A DNA stretch of 21,297 bases from an uncultured Eubacterium sp. (GTDB lineage Bacteria > Bacillota > Clostridia > Lachnospirales > Lachnospiraceae). The notes beneath the pieces are model-generated. The model was not told the DNA's origin, did no database searches, and saw nothing but the letters and a program-made list of their open reading frames with translations. The translations under genes were made by a program, and so were the position numbers. Of this stretch, positions 1-7,545 are shown one piece after another. The DNA lies in contig CAJUFM010000001.1 in NCBI GenBank assembly GCA_910585745.1, positions 48,947 to 70,243 on the forward strand. The letters run 5' to 3'. Position 1 is the first letter of the stretch. Every line of letters starts with the position of its first letter.

Positions 1-1
1 A

Positions 2-55
2 AACAGCAAATACGCAGCTAGATCAATACTTTATATAATTAAGTGGGATCGATAG
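2..55 (+). CDS. Possible 3' end of an upstream gene (partial)
   Basis: The frame from base 2 is open to a TAG at 53-55 and encodes a C-terminus ending SILYIIKWDR. It runs off the left edge of the window, so its size is unknown. The same 17 residues recur at the end of the next mini-ORF because of the direct repeat. It may be the true tail of an upstream gene, or another copy of a repeated small ORF. No family is recognised. Confidence 0.25.
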   Translation, partial: NSKYAARSILYIIKWDR

Positions 56-56
56 A

Positions 57-131
57 ATGAAGGATTGGAATAAAGGAAACAGCAAATACGCAGCTAGATC
101 AATACTTTATATAATTAAGTGGGATCGATAG
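57..131 (+). CDS. Hypothetical 24-residue basic peptide within the repeat
   Basis: An ATG at 57, one base after the stop of the previous frame, opens a 24-codon ORF that begins MKDWNKGNSKYAARS and ends SILYIIKWDR. The peptide has six Lys/Arg against two Asp and a short hydrophobic run near its C-terminus. The TAG stop (129-131) overlaps the SD of the EAL gene, so the two would be translationally close. The upstream SD is weak (GGGA at 46-49). It may be a real small gene, a leader peptide, or a by-product of duplicating the 3' end of an upstream gene. Confidence 0.25.
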   Translation: MKDWNKGNSKYAARSILYIIKWDR

Positions 132-143
132 GAGGAATATATT

Positions 144-1469
144 TTGAAACAAGAGGAGAGTTCAGCTTTGGACCAGAAGAATAGCCCGTACGATTCCCTT
201 ACAGGATTGTATCATCTGGATACTTTTAAGACGAATGTAAAACAGTATTTGAAAGAACAGGATTTAGAATCCCATCTAGCACTTCTCTATACGGACATTG
301 CGCACTTTGAAAGGATCAATAACCTATATGGAAGAAGCCTGGCGGACAGCCTGCTTCTGGAATTGTCCCAGTCGATATCAAAGGTTGATTTTGGGTTGTG
401 TCTATACTGTCGGAGTGTGGCGGATCATTTTGTTCTGCTGGTCAATTTTAATGAGAAGGAAAAGCTGGATCATGACCTGCAGCAATTTTGTAACGAATTT
501 AACAGGCTGGCACTGGAACGCTTTCCAGAGGCAGTTCCCCGGCTGGGGATGGGAGCCTATATCATCCACGATGCCACAGAGCCCATTGATGATATGGTGG
601 AGAAAGCAAATGCGGCCAGAAAGAGTCTGAGAGGGAGATCCTCGGTGCGGGTTGCCTATTACAACCCAATTGATTTTGGAAAGCACCGGAGAGCGAAGGA
701 ACTGGAAAAGGATATGGAGTATGCCCTGGCTCACAAGGAGTTTAAGGTGTATCTCCAGCCAAAGTATGATCTTGTGACGAAAAAGATGGTGGGTGCGGAA
801 GCTCTCGTCCGCTGGCAAAAGCAAGATGGGACAATGATCTATCCGGATGAATTTATTCCGGTATTTGAAAAAAATGGATTTATCAGGCAGCTGGATTTCT
901 TTATGCTGGAACAGGTGTGTGAGATGCTTCGCAGAAGGCTGACGAAAAATAAGATCTGTCTGCCCATTTCCATCAACCAGTCAAGAATTCTGTTAAATAG
1001 CGAGACCTATACAGCGGATGTGGCAATGGTATTGAACAGTCATGATACGCCGCCGGATCTGATCGAGCTGGAGCTGACAGAGAGGATTTTTTCAGATTCT
1101 CTGGATGAGATGGCCAAGATGATGTCTAAATTGAAAGATTTAGGAATCCGATGGTCCATTGATGACTTTGGAACGGGGTACTCATCGCTGAATCTCCTTA
1201 AAAAACTGCCAGTGGATATTATTAAGATCGACAAGGCATTTTTAGACGAGACGGAGTCCTCGAATGTGAGCAAGATCATTATCCGCAAAACGGTAGAGCT
1301 TACCCAGGAGCTGGATAAAATGGTGGTCTGCGAGGGCGTGGAAACGGAGGAGCAGGCCAATTACCTGAAAGCGATCCACTGTGATCTGGCCCAGGGTTAT
1401 CTGTATGCGAAGCCGATGCCAATGGATGAATTTGAAAAGCTGATGGATTCCACGGAGGTTGTGGCTTAG
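144..1469 (+). CDS. EAL-domain c-di-GMP phosphodiesterase with degenerate GGDEF domain
   Basis: Predicted cytosolic enzyme that hydrolyses cyclic di-GMP to pGpG. The start is TTG at 144, chosen because AGGAGG (130-135) lies 8 nt upstream. Residues about 14-170 form a GGDEF-type domain, but the signature loop reads SVADHF (91-96), so diguanylate cyclase activity is not expected; such domains can act as regulatory GTP sensors. Residues about 185-435 form the EAL domain. Visible conserved residues are E219 in EALVRW, N278, E313 in LTER, D340-D341 in DDFGTGYSS, K361, and E397/E400 in CEGVETEE. The complete set argues for an active phosphodiesterase. No membrane segments, PAS or receiver domain are seen, so the input signal is unknown. 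No clear terminator follows. The family assignment is firm; the loss of cyclase activity is inference from the motif. Confidence 0.93.
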   Translation: MKQEESSALDQKNSPYDSLTGLYHLDTFKTNVKQYLKEQDLESHLALLYTDIAHFERINNLYGRSLADSLLLELSQSISKVDFGLCLYCRSVADHFVLLVNFNEKEKLDHDLQQFCNEFNRLALERFPEAVPRLGMGAYIIHDATEPIDDMVEKANAARKSLRGRSSVRVAYYNPIDFGKHRRAKELEKDMEYALAHKEFKVYLQPKYDLVTKKMVGAEALVRWQKQDGTMIYPDEFIPVFEKNGFIRQLDFFMLEQVCEMLRRRLTKNKICLPISINQSRILLNSETYTADVAMVLNSHDTPPDLIELELTERIFSDSLDEMAKMMSKLKDLGIRWSIDDFGTGYSSLNLLKKLPVDIIKIDKAFLDETESSNVSKIIIRKTVELTQELDKMVVCEGVETEEQANYLKAIHCDLAQGYLYAKPMPMDEFEKLMDSTEVVA

Positions 1470-1509
1470 TTCCATTGTTTACATAAAGCCAATATAGGGC
1501 AGGATAGTT

Positions 1510-1538
1510 TTGATTATGTAGTATCTGCGTGATACTAT
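1510..1538 (+). promoter_or_regulatory. Possible promoter with overlapping inverted repeat before tal
   Basis: TTGATT (1510-1515), a 17-bp spacer and TACTAT (1533-1538) resemble a sigma-A promoter with a weak -10. A 7-bp inverted repeat, TAGTATC / GATACTA (1519-1525 and 1531-1537, 5-nt gap), overlaps the spacer and -10 and could be an operator. Matches are partial. Confidence 0.35.
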
Positions 1539-1571
1539 CATATATATAAAAATTTTTAGGAGGTATTCACA

Positions 1572-2231
1572 ATGAAGTTTTTTGTTGACACAGCAAAAAT
1601 TGATGACATTAAGAAAGCTAATGATATGGGTGTAATCTGTGGTGTTACTACAAACCCGTCGTTGATTGCGAAAGAGGGGGGCAGAAGCCAGGAAGATGTT
1701 TTGAAAGAGATCGCATCTATCGTGGATGGACCTATCAGTGGAGAGGTAAAGGCAACCACCGTTGATGCAGAGGGCATGATCGCAGAGGGAAGAGAGATTG
1801 CCAAACTTCATCCTAATATGGTAGTAAAAATTCCTATGACAGTAGAAGGTCTGAAAGCTACAAAAGTACTTGCCAGTGAGGGGATTGATGTAAATGTTAC
1901 TTTGATCTTTACTGCCAATCAGGCGCTTCTTGCGGCTAAGGCAGGCGCTGCTTATGTGTCTCCGTTCCTGGGACGCCTGGATGATATTTCCCAGGCCGGG
2001 ATTGATCTGATCGAAACTATTTCCGCTATTTTTGCTAACTATCCGGACATTGATACAGAGATCATTGCAGCCAGCGTTCGTAATCCGATCCATGTAACAG
2101 ACTGTGCTCTTGCCGGAGCAGACATCGCTACCGTTCCATACGGAGTGATCGAGCAGATGACTAAGCATCCGCTGACAGATCAGGGTATTGCGAAGTTCCA
2201 GGCAGACTATAAAGCGGTGTTTGGCGAATAA
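1572..2231 (+). CDS. tal: Transaldolase (fructose-6-phosphate aldolase/TalC-like subfamily)
   Basis: Class I aldolase that transfers a dihydroxyacetone unit between sugar phosphates in the non-oxidative pentose phosphate pathway; cytosolic. The 219-residue length fits the short TalC/FSA subfamily. The start MKFFVDTAKIDDIK is typical and AGGAGGT precedes it. The Schiff-base lysine is K86 in VVKIPMT. GVTTNPSLIAKEG (24-36) and SPFLGRLDD (130-138) are family signatures. Two positions that separate true transaldolases (Glu, Phe) from fructose-6-phosphate aldolases (Gln, Tyr) here read E58 and F132, which favours transaldolase. The two transketolase genes follow, supporting the role. The last bases of the gene, including the stop, are repeated just downstream and take part in an inverted repeat. 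Confidence 0.95.
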   Translation: MKFFVDTAKIDDIKKANDMGVICGVTTNPSLIAKEGGRSQEDVLKEIASIVDGPISGEVKATTVDAEGMIAEGREIAKLHPNMVVKIPMTVEGLKATKVLASEGIDVNVTLIFTANQALLAAKAGAAYVSPFLGRLDDISQAGIDLIETISAIFANYPDIDTEIIAASVRNPIHVTDCALAGADIATVPYGVIEQMTKHPLTDQGIAKFQADYKAVFGE

Positions 2232-2341
2232 ACAGGATGAAATACTATACACCGCTTTGGCGGTTGTTTGGCGAATAAAATGTCCCACAAATGGGACAAA
2301 TGTCCATAAAATGGACATAGCAAGTTTGCATGCAGACTTGC
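2211..2341 (+). promoter_or_regulatory. Structured tal-tkt spacer: five possible hairpins and a duplicated gene end
   Basis: Several elements lie in tandem. (a) The end of tal (2214-2232, GCGGTGTTTGGCGAATAAA) recurs at 2260-2279 with one extra T. (b) AAAGCGGTGT (2211-2220) pairs perfectly with ACACCGCTTT (2249-2258). (c) ACCGC (2251-2255) can instead pair with GCGGT (2260-2264), giving an alternative hairpin. (d) TGTCCCA/TGGGACA (2281-2287, 2292-2298) is a perfect 7-bp stem. (e) ATGTCCAT/ATGGACAT (2300-2307, 2311-2318) is a perfect 8-bp stem, and looks like a diverged copy of (d). (f) 2320-2341 is a 22-bp palindrome with one mismatched pair (T2326/G2335, a wobble in RNA) centred on TGCATGCA. 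No U-tract follows any of them. Likely roles are mRNA processing or stability, attenuation, or operator binding; which one cannot be told from sequence. Confidence 0.75.
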
Positions 2342-2383
2342 GGACAGGACAATTATGAAATCATTATAAAAGGAGTAAAAACT

Positions 2384-3211
2384 ATGAATACGTTAGAACT
2401 GAAAAAAATAGCTAACGAAGTTCGTAAAGGTATTGTGACCGCTGTGCACAGTGCGAAGTCTGGCCATCCAGGCGGATCACTTTCCGCAGCAGATATTTAT
2501 ACATATCTTTTCTTTGAGGAACTGAATATTGATCCGAAGGATCCTCAGAAAGCAGACAGGGACCGCTTTGTGCTCAGCAAAGGGCATACAGCGCCGGGTT
2601 ATTATTCTGCACTGGCAAACAGAGGATTTTTCCCAGTAAAGGATCTTGAAACCCTTCGTCATACAGGATCTTATCTGCAGGGGCATCCGGATAAAAAACA
2701 TATTCCGGGTGTGGATATGTCAAGTGGTTCTCTGGGACAGGGAATTTCCGCTGCTGTTGGAATGGCATTATCCGCAAAACTTAGTGGAGAGGATTATCGA
2801 GTATATACCCTGCTGGGGGACGGAGAGATTCAGGAAGGACAAGTATGGGAGGCAGCAATGTTTGCCGGACATCGCAAACTGGACAATTTTGTGGCTATCG
2901 TGGACAACAATGGTCTTCAGATCGATGGAGATATCGCAGATGTATGCTCCCCATATCCTATTGATGAAAAATTTAAGGCATTTAATTTCCATGTGATCAA
3001 CGTAGATGCCCATGATTTTGACGCATTGAAAAAAGCCTTTGATGAGGCGAAGGCGACCAAGGGACAGCCGACTGCGATCATTGCCAAGAGTGTAAAGGGC
3101 AAAGGCGTATCCTTTATGGAAAATCAGGCAAGCTGGCATGGTGCAGCTCCGAATGACGAGCAGTATGCACAGGCTATGGCAGACTTAGAGAAAGTAGGTG
3201 AATCCCTGTGA
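2384..3211 (+). CDS. Transketolase, N-terminal (TPP-binding) subunit
   Basis: First half of a split transketolase, which moves two-carbon units between sugar phosphates using thiamine diphosphate; functions with the next gene product. The frame is open upstream to 2330, but AGGAG (2371-2375) sits 8 nt before the ATG at 2384, giving 275 residues. The TPP/Mg motif runs from GDG (145-147) to NN (175-176). Substrate and cofactor histidines are visible in SGHPGGS (H28), SKGHTAPG (68) and QGHPD. The Pyr and C-terminal domains are absent, as expected for the split form common in Clostridia and Archaea. The stop overlaps the next start by 4 nt (GTGA), indicating translational coupling and equimolar subunits. 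Confidence 0.95.
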   Translation: MNTLELKKIANEVRKGIVTAVHSAKSGHPGGSLSAADIYTYLFFEELNIDPKDPQKADRDRFVLSKGHTAPGYYSALANRGFFPVKDLETLRHTGSYLQGHPDKKHIPGVDMSSGSLGQGISAAVGMALSAKLSGEDYRVYTLLGDGEIQEGQVWEAAMFAGHRKLDNFVAIVDNNGLQIDGDIADVCSPYPIDEKFKAFNFHVINVDAHDFDALKKAFDEAKATKGQPTAIIAKSVKGKGVSFMENQASWHGAAPNDEQYAQAMADLEKVGESL

Positions 3212-4149
3212 GTGAAGTAAAAAAGATTGCGACTCGTGAGAGTTATGGAAATGCCCTGGCTGAGCTGGGAGCAGAATTTGAGAACCTGGTTGTTCTGGAT
3301 GCGGATCTTGCCGCTGCTACAAAGACGGGAGTATTCAAGAAAGCATTTCCGGACAGACACATTGACTGTGGTATCGCAGAGTGTAATATGATTGGTATTG
3401 CAGCAGGACTTGCCGCTACTGGTAAGATTCCTTTTGCCAGTTCCTTTGCCATGTTTGCAGCGGGACGTGCCTTTGAGCAGGTTCGCAACTCCGTTGCATA
3501 TCCGAAGCTGAATGTAAAGATCGGAGCTACCCATGCAGGAATCTCTGTAGGAGAGGACGGAGCTACCCACCAGTGTAATGAGGACATCGCCCTGATGCGC
3601 ACGATTCCTGGCATGGTTGTTTTGAATCCATCGGATGACGTGGAAGCAAAAGCAGCAGTCCGGGCAGCCATCGAGCATGAGGGACCGGTATATCTTCGTT
3701 TTGGACGTCTTGCGGTACCTGTGATCAATGACAAGCCGGATTATAAGTTTGAGCTTGGCAAGGGTGTTGTACTTCGTGAGGGCAAAGATGTAACGATTAT
3801 CGCTACCGGACTTCCTGTATCCGAGTGTCTGGCAGCAGCGGATAAGCTGGCAGCCGATGGCATTGATGCGAAAGTGATCAACATACATACCATTAAACCA
3901 TTGGATGAGGAGCTTGTTCTGGCAGCAGCCAAAGAGACAGGCAAAGTAGTAACGGTTGAGGAGCACTCTGTGATCGGTGGTCTTGGAAGCGCAGTGTGCG
4001 ATGTGCTTTCTGAGAAATGCCCGACCAAAGTTATGAAGATTGGTATCAATGACACCTTTGGAGAATCTGGACCTGCTGTTGAGCTGGTCAAGAAATATGG
4101 TCTTGACGCAGACAGCATTTATGCAAAAGTAAAGGATTTTGCGAAATAA
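3208..4149 (+). CDS. Transketolase, C-terminal (Pyr and C-domain) subunit
   Basis: Second half of the split transketolase, 313 residues. It has a GTG start inside the upstream stop region, with AGGTG (3195-3199) as ribosome binding site. The DCGIAECNM stretch contains the glutamate (E58) that activates the TPP aminopyrimidine ring. GATHAGISVGEDGATHQ (107-121) matches the Pyr-domain phosphate/substrate region. GP-YLRFGR (159 on) leads into the transketolase C-terminal domain. In a complete transketolase these regions follow the TPP-binding half in one chain. With tal it completes the non-oxidative pentose phosphate branch and can produce erythrose 4-phosphate, a substrate of the aromatic pathway encoded downstream. 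Confidence 0.95.
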   Translation: MSEVKKIATRESYGNALAELGAEFENLVVLDADLAAATKTGVFKKAFPDRHIDCGIAECNMIGIAAGLAATGKIPFASSFAMFAAGRAFEQVRNSVAYPKLNVKIGATHAGISVGEDGATHQCNEDIALMRTIPGMVVLNPSDDVEAKAAVRAAIEHEGPVYLRFGRLAVPVINDKPDYKFELGKGVVLREGKDVTIIATGLPVSECLAAADKLAADGIDAKVINIHTIKPLDEELVLAAAKETGKVVTVEEHSVIGGLGSAVCDVLSEKCPTKVMKIGINDTFGESGPAVELVKKYGLDADSIYAKVKDFAK

Positions 4150-4212
4150 TTTTACTTGATACATAGGAAATGAAGTTTCGCGAATTCATTTTGTTGATAT
4201 GAAACAAAAGAG

Positions 4213-4249
4213 ATGGGGATTATGTTTCTGACCGAATCATAGTCCCCAT
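4213..4249 (+). terminator. Hairpin after transketolase, possible terminator without U-tract
   Basis: ATGGGGATTATG (4213-4224) pairs with CATAGTCCCCAT (4238-4249): 12 bp including one U-G wobble, with a 13-nt loop. No T-run follows, so intrinsic termination is uncertain. A smaller inverted repeat, AAATGAA/TTCATTT, lies before it at 4168-4174 and 4185-4191. Confidence 0.4.
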
Positions 4250-4259
4250 TGATATAACC

Positions 4260-4283
4260 CGGCGGTGCGGATTCGCGCCGCCG
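4260..4283 (+). promoter_or_regulatory. GC-rich hairpin in the aroA leader
   Basis: CGGCGGTGCG (4260-4269) and CGCGCCGCCG (4274-4283) form a 10-bp stem with one wobble and a GATT tetraloop, 59 bp before the first likely aroA start. It stands out against an A+T-rich surrounding. No T-run follows. It may be an RNA structure in the aroA 5' leader or part of a composite terminator with the preceding hairpin. Confidence 0.5.
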
Positions 4284-4342
4284 AGCTAATGCAAAAACCG
4301 TTAAAGAGGAAATATACAACTAATTGGAAAGAAAAGGAGAGT

Positions 4343-5671
4343 ATGAGGTTGAGATCTTTTACGTGCATGCCATTAAAGAAAAATCAAAGGTATGAGGTGA
4401 CTGTGCCGGGTTCTAAGAGTATTACGAACCGGGCGCTTCTTTTGGGAGCGCTGGGCAGCGGGAGAACCGTACTGAAAGGCGTTCTTTTCAGTGACGATTC
4501 AAGAGTGTTCATGCAGGCGTTGAAAGAGATTGGTTTTTATGTGGATATTCAAGAAGAAGAGAAAAAGGTGGCCATTGAGGGGCTGGGAGGAAAGATTCCG
4601 GGAGATGGGACACTGGAAAGAAGAGTGTATGTGGGGAGTGCAGGGACTGCCGCCCGGTTTCTTACGGCGATGCTGGCGCTGTCCGGTGGGAGATTTCTTG
4701 TGGAATCCTCGGAACAGATGAAGACAAGACCGATGAAACCTCTGCTTCTGGCGCTGGAAGAACTGGGGGCAGAATTTGAATATCTGGAGGAATCCTATGC
4801 TTTTCCTTTCCGTATCCTGGGGAGGTCCCAGGAAATTCCAGCGTCGCTGGAGAAGATTCCCAGGGTAGATCTGAATATTGATCAGAGCAGCCAGTTTTTG
4901 AGCGCTTTGCTTTTAAGCAGCGTCATGTGTGGTGGTGGGTTAAGGATCCGTCTGACAGGAACAAGGAGTGCGAAGGCTTATGTGAATATCTCAATGAAAA
5001 TGATGGAAGAGTTTGGCTGTGAGGTGGAGCAGACCGGGGAAGATACCTACATGGTACTTCCAGGGCAGCAGTACCGGGCAAGAGAATATCAGGTAGAGCC
5101 GGATGTATCCGCGTCATGTTACTTTTATGCCATAGCCGCAGTGACGGAAAGTGAGGTAAAGGTAAAGCACGTACACAGCAGTACTACCCAGGGAGATATC
5201 CGCTTCCTGGAAGTTTTACAGCAAATGGGATGCCGGCAGAGGGAGGAAGAGGATGGCATTGTCATTGCCGGCGCTCCGCTAAAAGGGATTCATGTGGATA
5301 TGGGGGATTTTTCCGATCAGACCATGACACTGGCGGCCATTGCTCCCTTTGCTGATGGGGATACGGTTATCGATGGTGTAGGGCACATCCGGGGACAGGA
5401 GTCCGACCGGATCCGGGGTATCGTCACGGAGCTGGGCAGAATGGGCATCCAGTGTGAGGAGAGACAGGACGGATTGACGATCCATCCTGGCGATATTCAT
5501 CCGGCAGTAATCCGGACCTATGAGGATCACCGAATGGCGATGGCATTTGCTGTTACCGGCTGCAGGGCTGAAGGCATCGTTATAGATGATCCGGAATGCT
5601 GCAGTAAAACTTTTGAAAATTATTTTGAAGTGTTGACAAGTCTTGATTTAACAACTAATATAAAAGAATGA
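4343..5671 (+). CDS. aroA: 3-phosphoshikimate 1-carboxyvinyltransferase (EPSP synthase)
   Basis: Joins shikimate 3-phosphate and phosphoenolpyruvate to form EPSP, the sixth shikimate-pathway step; cytosolic. About 442 residues, the usual size. Visible motifs: PGSKSITNRALLLGAL (22-37) with K25, S26 and R30; GSAGTAARFL (98-107), the PEP-site loop, here with Ser where many class I enzymes have Asn; DQSSQFLSALLL; DFSDQTMTLAAIAPFA with the catalytic Asp; GQESDRIRG; and YEDHRMAMAFAVTG. The frame is open upstream to 4265, but AGGAG at 4335-4339 points to a downstream start. ATG 4343 is only 3 nt from it, while the in-frame TTG at 4349 is 9 nt away, so either may be used. The gene lies between transketolase and argS rather than in an aro operon. 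Confidence 0.95.
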   Translation: MRLRSFTCMPLKKNQRYEVTVPGSKSITNRALLLGALGSGRTVLKGVLFSDDSRVFMQALKEIGFYVDIQEEEKKVAIEGLGGKIPGDGTLERRVYVGSAGTAARFLTAMLALSGGRFLVESSEQMKTRPMKPLLLALEELGAEFEYLEESYAFPFRILGRSQEIPASLEKIPRVDLNIDQSSQFLSALLLSSVMCGGGLRIRLTGTRSAKAYVNISMKMMEEFGCEVEQTGEDTYMVLPGQQYRAREYQVEPDVSASCYFYAIAAVTESEVKVKHVHSSTTQGDIRFLEVLQQMGCRQREEEDGIVIAGAPLKGIHVDMGDFSDQTMTLAAIAPFADGDTVIDGVGHIRGQESDRIRGIVTELGRMGIQCEERQDGLTIHPGDIHPAVIRTYEDHRMAMAFAVTGCRAEGIVIDDPECCSKTFENYFEVLTSLDLTTNIKE

Positions 5672-5709
5672 CAGAAACAAGTGGTTAGTACAATGAATGG
5701 AGAAGTAGT

Positions 5710-7488
5710 ATGAAGAAGTTGACGGAACAATTAGAAGAATTTGTAAAAGCTGGATTTGAGCAGGCAGGTTATGACAAAAAATACGGATTTATCAGCGTTT
5801 CCAATCGTCCAGATCTGTGCCAGTACCAGTGTAATGGTGCGATGGCGGCAGCGAAGGAGTATCACAAAGCACCGATCCAGATCGCTGGGGATGTGGTAGA
5901 AGGGTTGAGGGAGAACTCTGCCTTTGAAAAGATTGAGGCGGTCAATCCAGGTTTTATAAATATAACTGTAAGCGGAGAATTGTTGAGACAGGCTGGTATT
6001 CAGATGATGACGCAGGATCGGTTTGGACTTGAGCGGTCGTCAGAGCCAAGGTCTGTGGTAATCGATTACGGCGGGCCGAATGTGGCGAAACCTCTTCATG
6101 TGGGACATCTTCGTTCTGCTATTATCGGGGAGAGCATCAAGAGGATTTACCGCTATATGGGAGATCATATTGTGGGGGATGTACATCTCGGTGACTGGGG
6201 CCTTCAGATCGGTCTGATCATTACAGAGCTGAAAAAGCGTCAGCCGGAGCTTCCGTATTTTGATGCGGGCTTTGAAGGAGAGTATCCGGCTGAAGCGCCT
6301 TTTACCATATCGGATCTGGAAGAGATCTATCCCTATGCCAGCGGGTATTCAAAGGAGCATGAGGATTATCTGACCGAGGCACAGGAAGCGACAGTAAGTC
6401 TTCAGGAGGGGAACCGGGGATACCGGGCCCTCTATGATCACATTCTGAACGTATCCATTGCAGACCTGAAGAAGAATTATGATAAATTAAATGTAGAATT
6501 TGACCTGTGGAAAAAGGAGAGCGATGCCCAGCCCTATATCCCGGATATGGTGGAAAAGATGAAGTCAGAGGGTCTTGCCTATATGAGTGAGGGGGCTCTG
6601 GTGGTGGACGTCACAGAGAAAAGCGATAAAAAAGAACTTCCGCCCTGTATCATCCTGAAATCCAATGGGGCTTCTTTGTATTCCACTACAGATCTGGCCA
6701 CTATCATGGACCGGGAGAAGCTGTTCGCACCGAAGGAGATCATTTATCTGGCGGACAAACGTCAGACCATGCATTTTACCCAGGTGTTCCGGGTGGCGAA
6801 AAAGGCAGGGCTCACAGGTGGTGAAACGGAGCTTACCTTTATCGGTTTTGGCACCATGAATGGAAAGGATGGAAAGCCCTTTAAGACGAGAGACGGCGGG
6901 GTTCTGCGGCTGGAGACACTGCGGGAGGATACCAGTGCAGAAGTGTATAAAAAGATTCGGGAAAACCGTGATTATGAGGAGGAAGAGGCTAGGGAGATCG
7001 CAGAAAAGGTTGGTCTTGCAGCGATCAAATATGGGGATCTGTCCAATCAGGCATCCAAGGATTATATATTTGACATGGAGCGGTTTACTTCCTTTGAGGG
7101 AAATACAGGTCCATATATTCTATATACTATCGTCCGCATCAAATCGCTGCTTGCCAAGTATGAACAGGCAGGGGGCAGGGTATCCCCGACGGGCGAACCG
7201 GAGAAACTTCTGGCGCCAGTTCAGAACAGTGAGACTGGATTGTATCTGACACTGTGTAAATTTGCAGATACGATGGAAGCTGCCTACAGTGAGAGGGCAC
7301 CTCATAAGATCTGTCAGTTTATTTACGAACTGAGTGAGAGTTTTAACCACTTTTATCATGAAAATAAGATTCTGGCGAATGAAGATGAGGATAGAAAGGC
7401 ATCCTATATCCAACTGCTTGTGCTGGTGAAAAATGTACTGGAGCAGTGTATTGAGATGCTCGGTTTCAGTGCGCCAGACCGGATGTAG
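5710..7488 (+). CDS. argS: Arginyl-tRNA synthetase
   Basis: Class I aminoacyl-tRNA synthetase that charges tRNA-Arg; cytosolic; 592 residues, a little longer than the E. coli enzyme. The N-terminal Add1-type domain (about 1-110) is followed by KPLHVGHLRSAIIG (127-140), which carries the HIGH-type signature HVGH (130-133). The KMSKS-equivalent loop is GTMNGKDGKPFKTRDGG (about 381-397), the degenerate form usual for ArgRS. The C-terminal DALR anticodon-binding domain (about 470-592) includes NTGPYILYTIVRIKSLL. GGAG (5699-5702) lies 7 nt before the ATG. The gap from aroA is only 38 bp, with no T-box leader, so co-transcription with aroA is likely. Confidence 0.96.
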   Translation: MKKLTEQLEEFVKAGFEQAGYDKKYGFISVSNRPDLCQYQCNGAMAAAKEYHKAPIQIAGDVVEGLRENSAFEKIEAVNPGFINITVSGELLRQAGIQMMTQDRFGLERSSEPRSVVIDYGGPNVAKPLHVGHLRSAIIGESIKRIYRYMGDHIVGDVHLGDWGLQIGLIITELKKRQPELPYFDAGFEGEYPAEAPFTISDLEEIYPYASGYSKEHEDYLTEAQEATVSLQEGNRGYRALYDHILNVSIADLKKNYDKLNVEFDLWKKESDAQPYIPDMVEKMKSEGLAYMSEGALVVDVTEKSDKKELPPCIILKSNGASLYSTTDLATIMDREKLFAPKEIIYLADKRQTMHFTQVFRVAKKAGLTGGETELTFIGFGTMNGKDGKPFKTRDGGVLRLETLREDTSAEVYKKIRENRDYEEEEAREIAEKVGLAAIKYGDLSNQASKDYIFDMERFTSFEGNTGPYILYTIVRIKSLLAKYEQAGGRVSPTGEPEKLLAPVQNSETGLYLTLCKFADTMEAAYSERAPHKICQFIYELSESFNHFYHENKILANEDEDRKASYIQLLVLVKNVLEQCIEMLGFSAPDRM

Positions 7489-7545
7489 TCCTGCGCTGCT
7501 GATCCAAATCCTGTGGGCACTGTCAAAAGAAAGGCCGGTGAGTAG

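Larger units (their letters stand above)
1..131. repeat. 55-bp perfect direct repeat, two copies
   Basis: Bases 1-55 and 77-131 are identical, a period of 76 bp with 21 bp between the copies. The window begins exactly inside a copy, so more copies may lie to the left. Each copy contains a TATAAT hexamer (34-39 and 110-115), so a weak promoter for the downstream EAL gene could be duplicated; the matching -35 position reads TACGCA, which is poor. Each copy also carries the same short reading frame ending in TAG. The second copy ends on the first bases of the AGGAGG ribosome binding site of the EAL gene. Confidence 0.9.

Noticed and set aside
1479..2318. Minus-strand ORF of 279 codons opposite tal
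   Set aside because: Antisense shadow of a well-supported transaldolase; no family signature.
3124..4164. Long minus-strand ORF of 346 codons across the transketolase C subunit
   Set aside because: It is antisense to a clear transketolase gene, has a composition of Cys, His and Arg typical of shadow frames, and matches no family.
5672..5709. Possible T-box leader for argS
   Set aside because: The gap is only 38 bp, far too short for a T-box.
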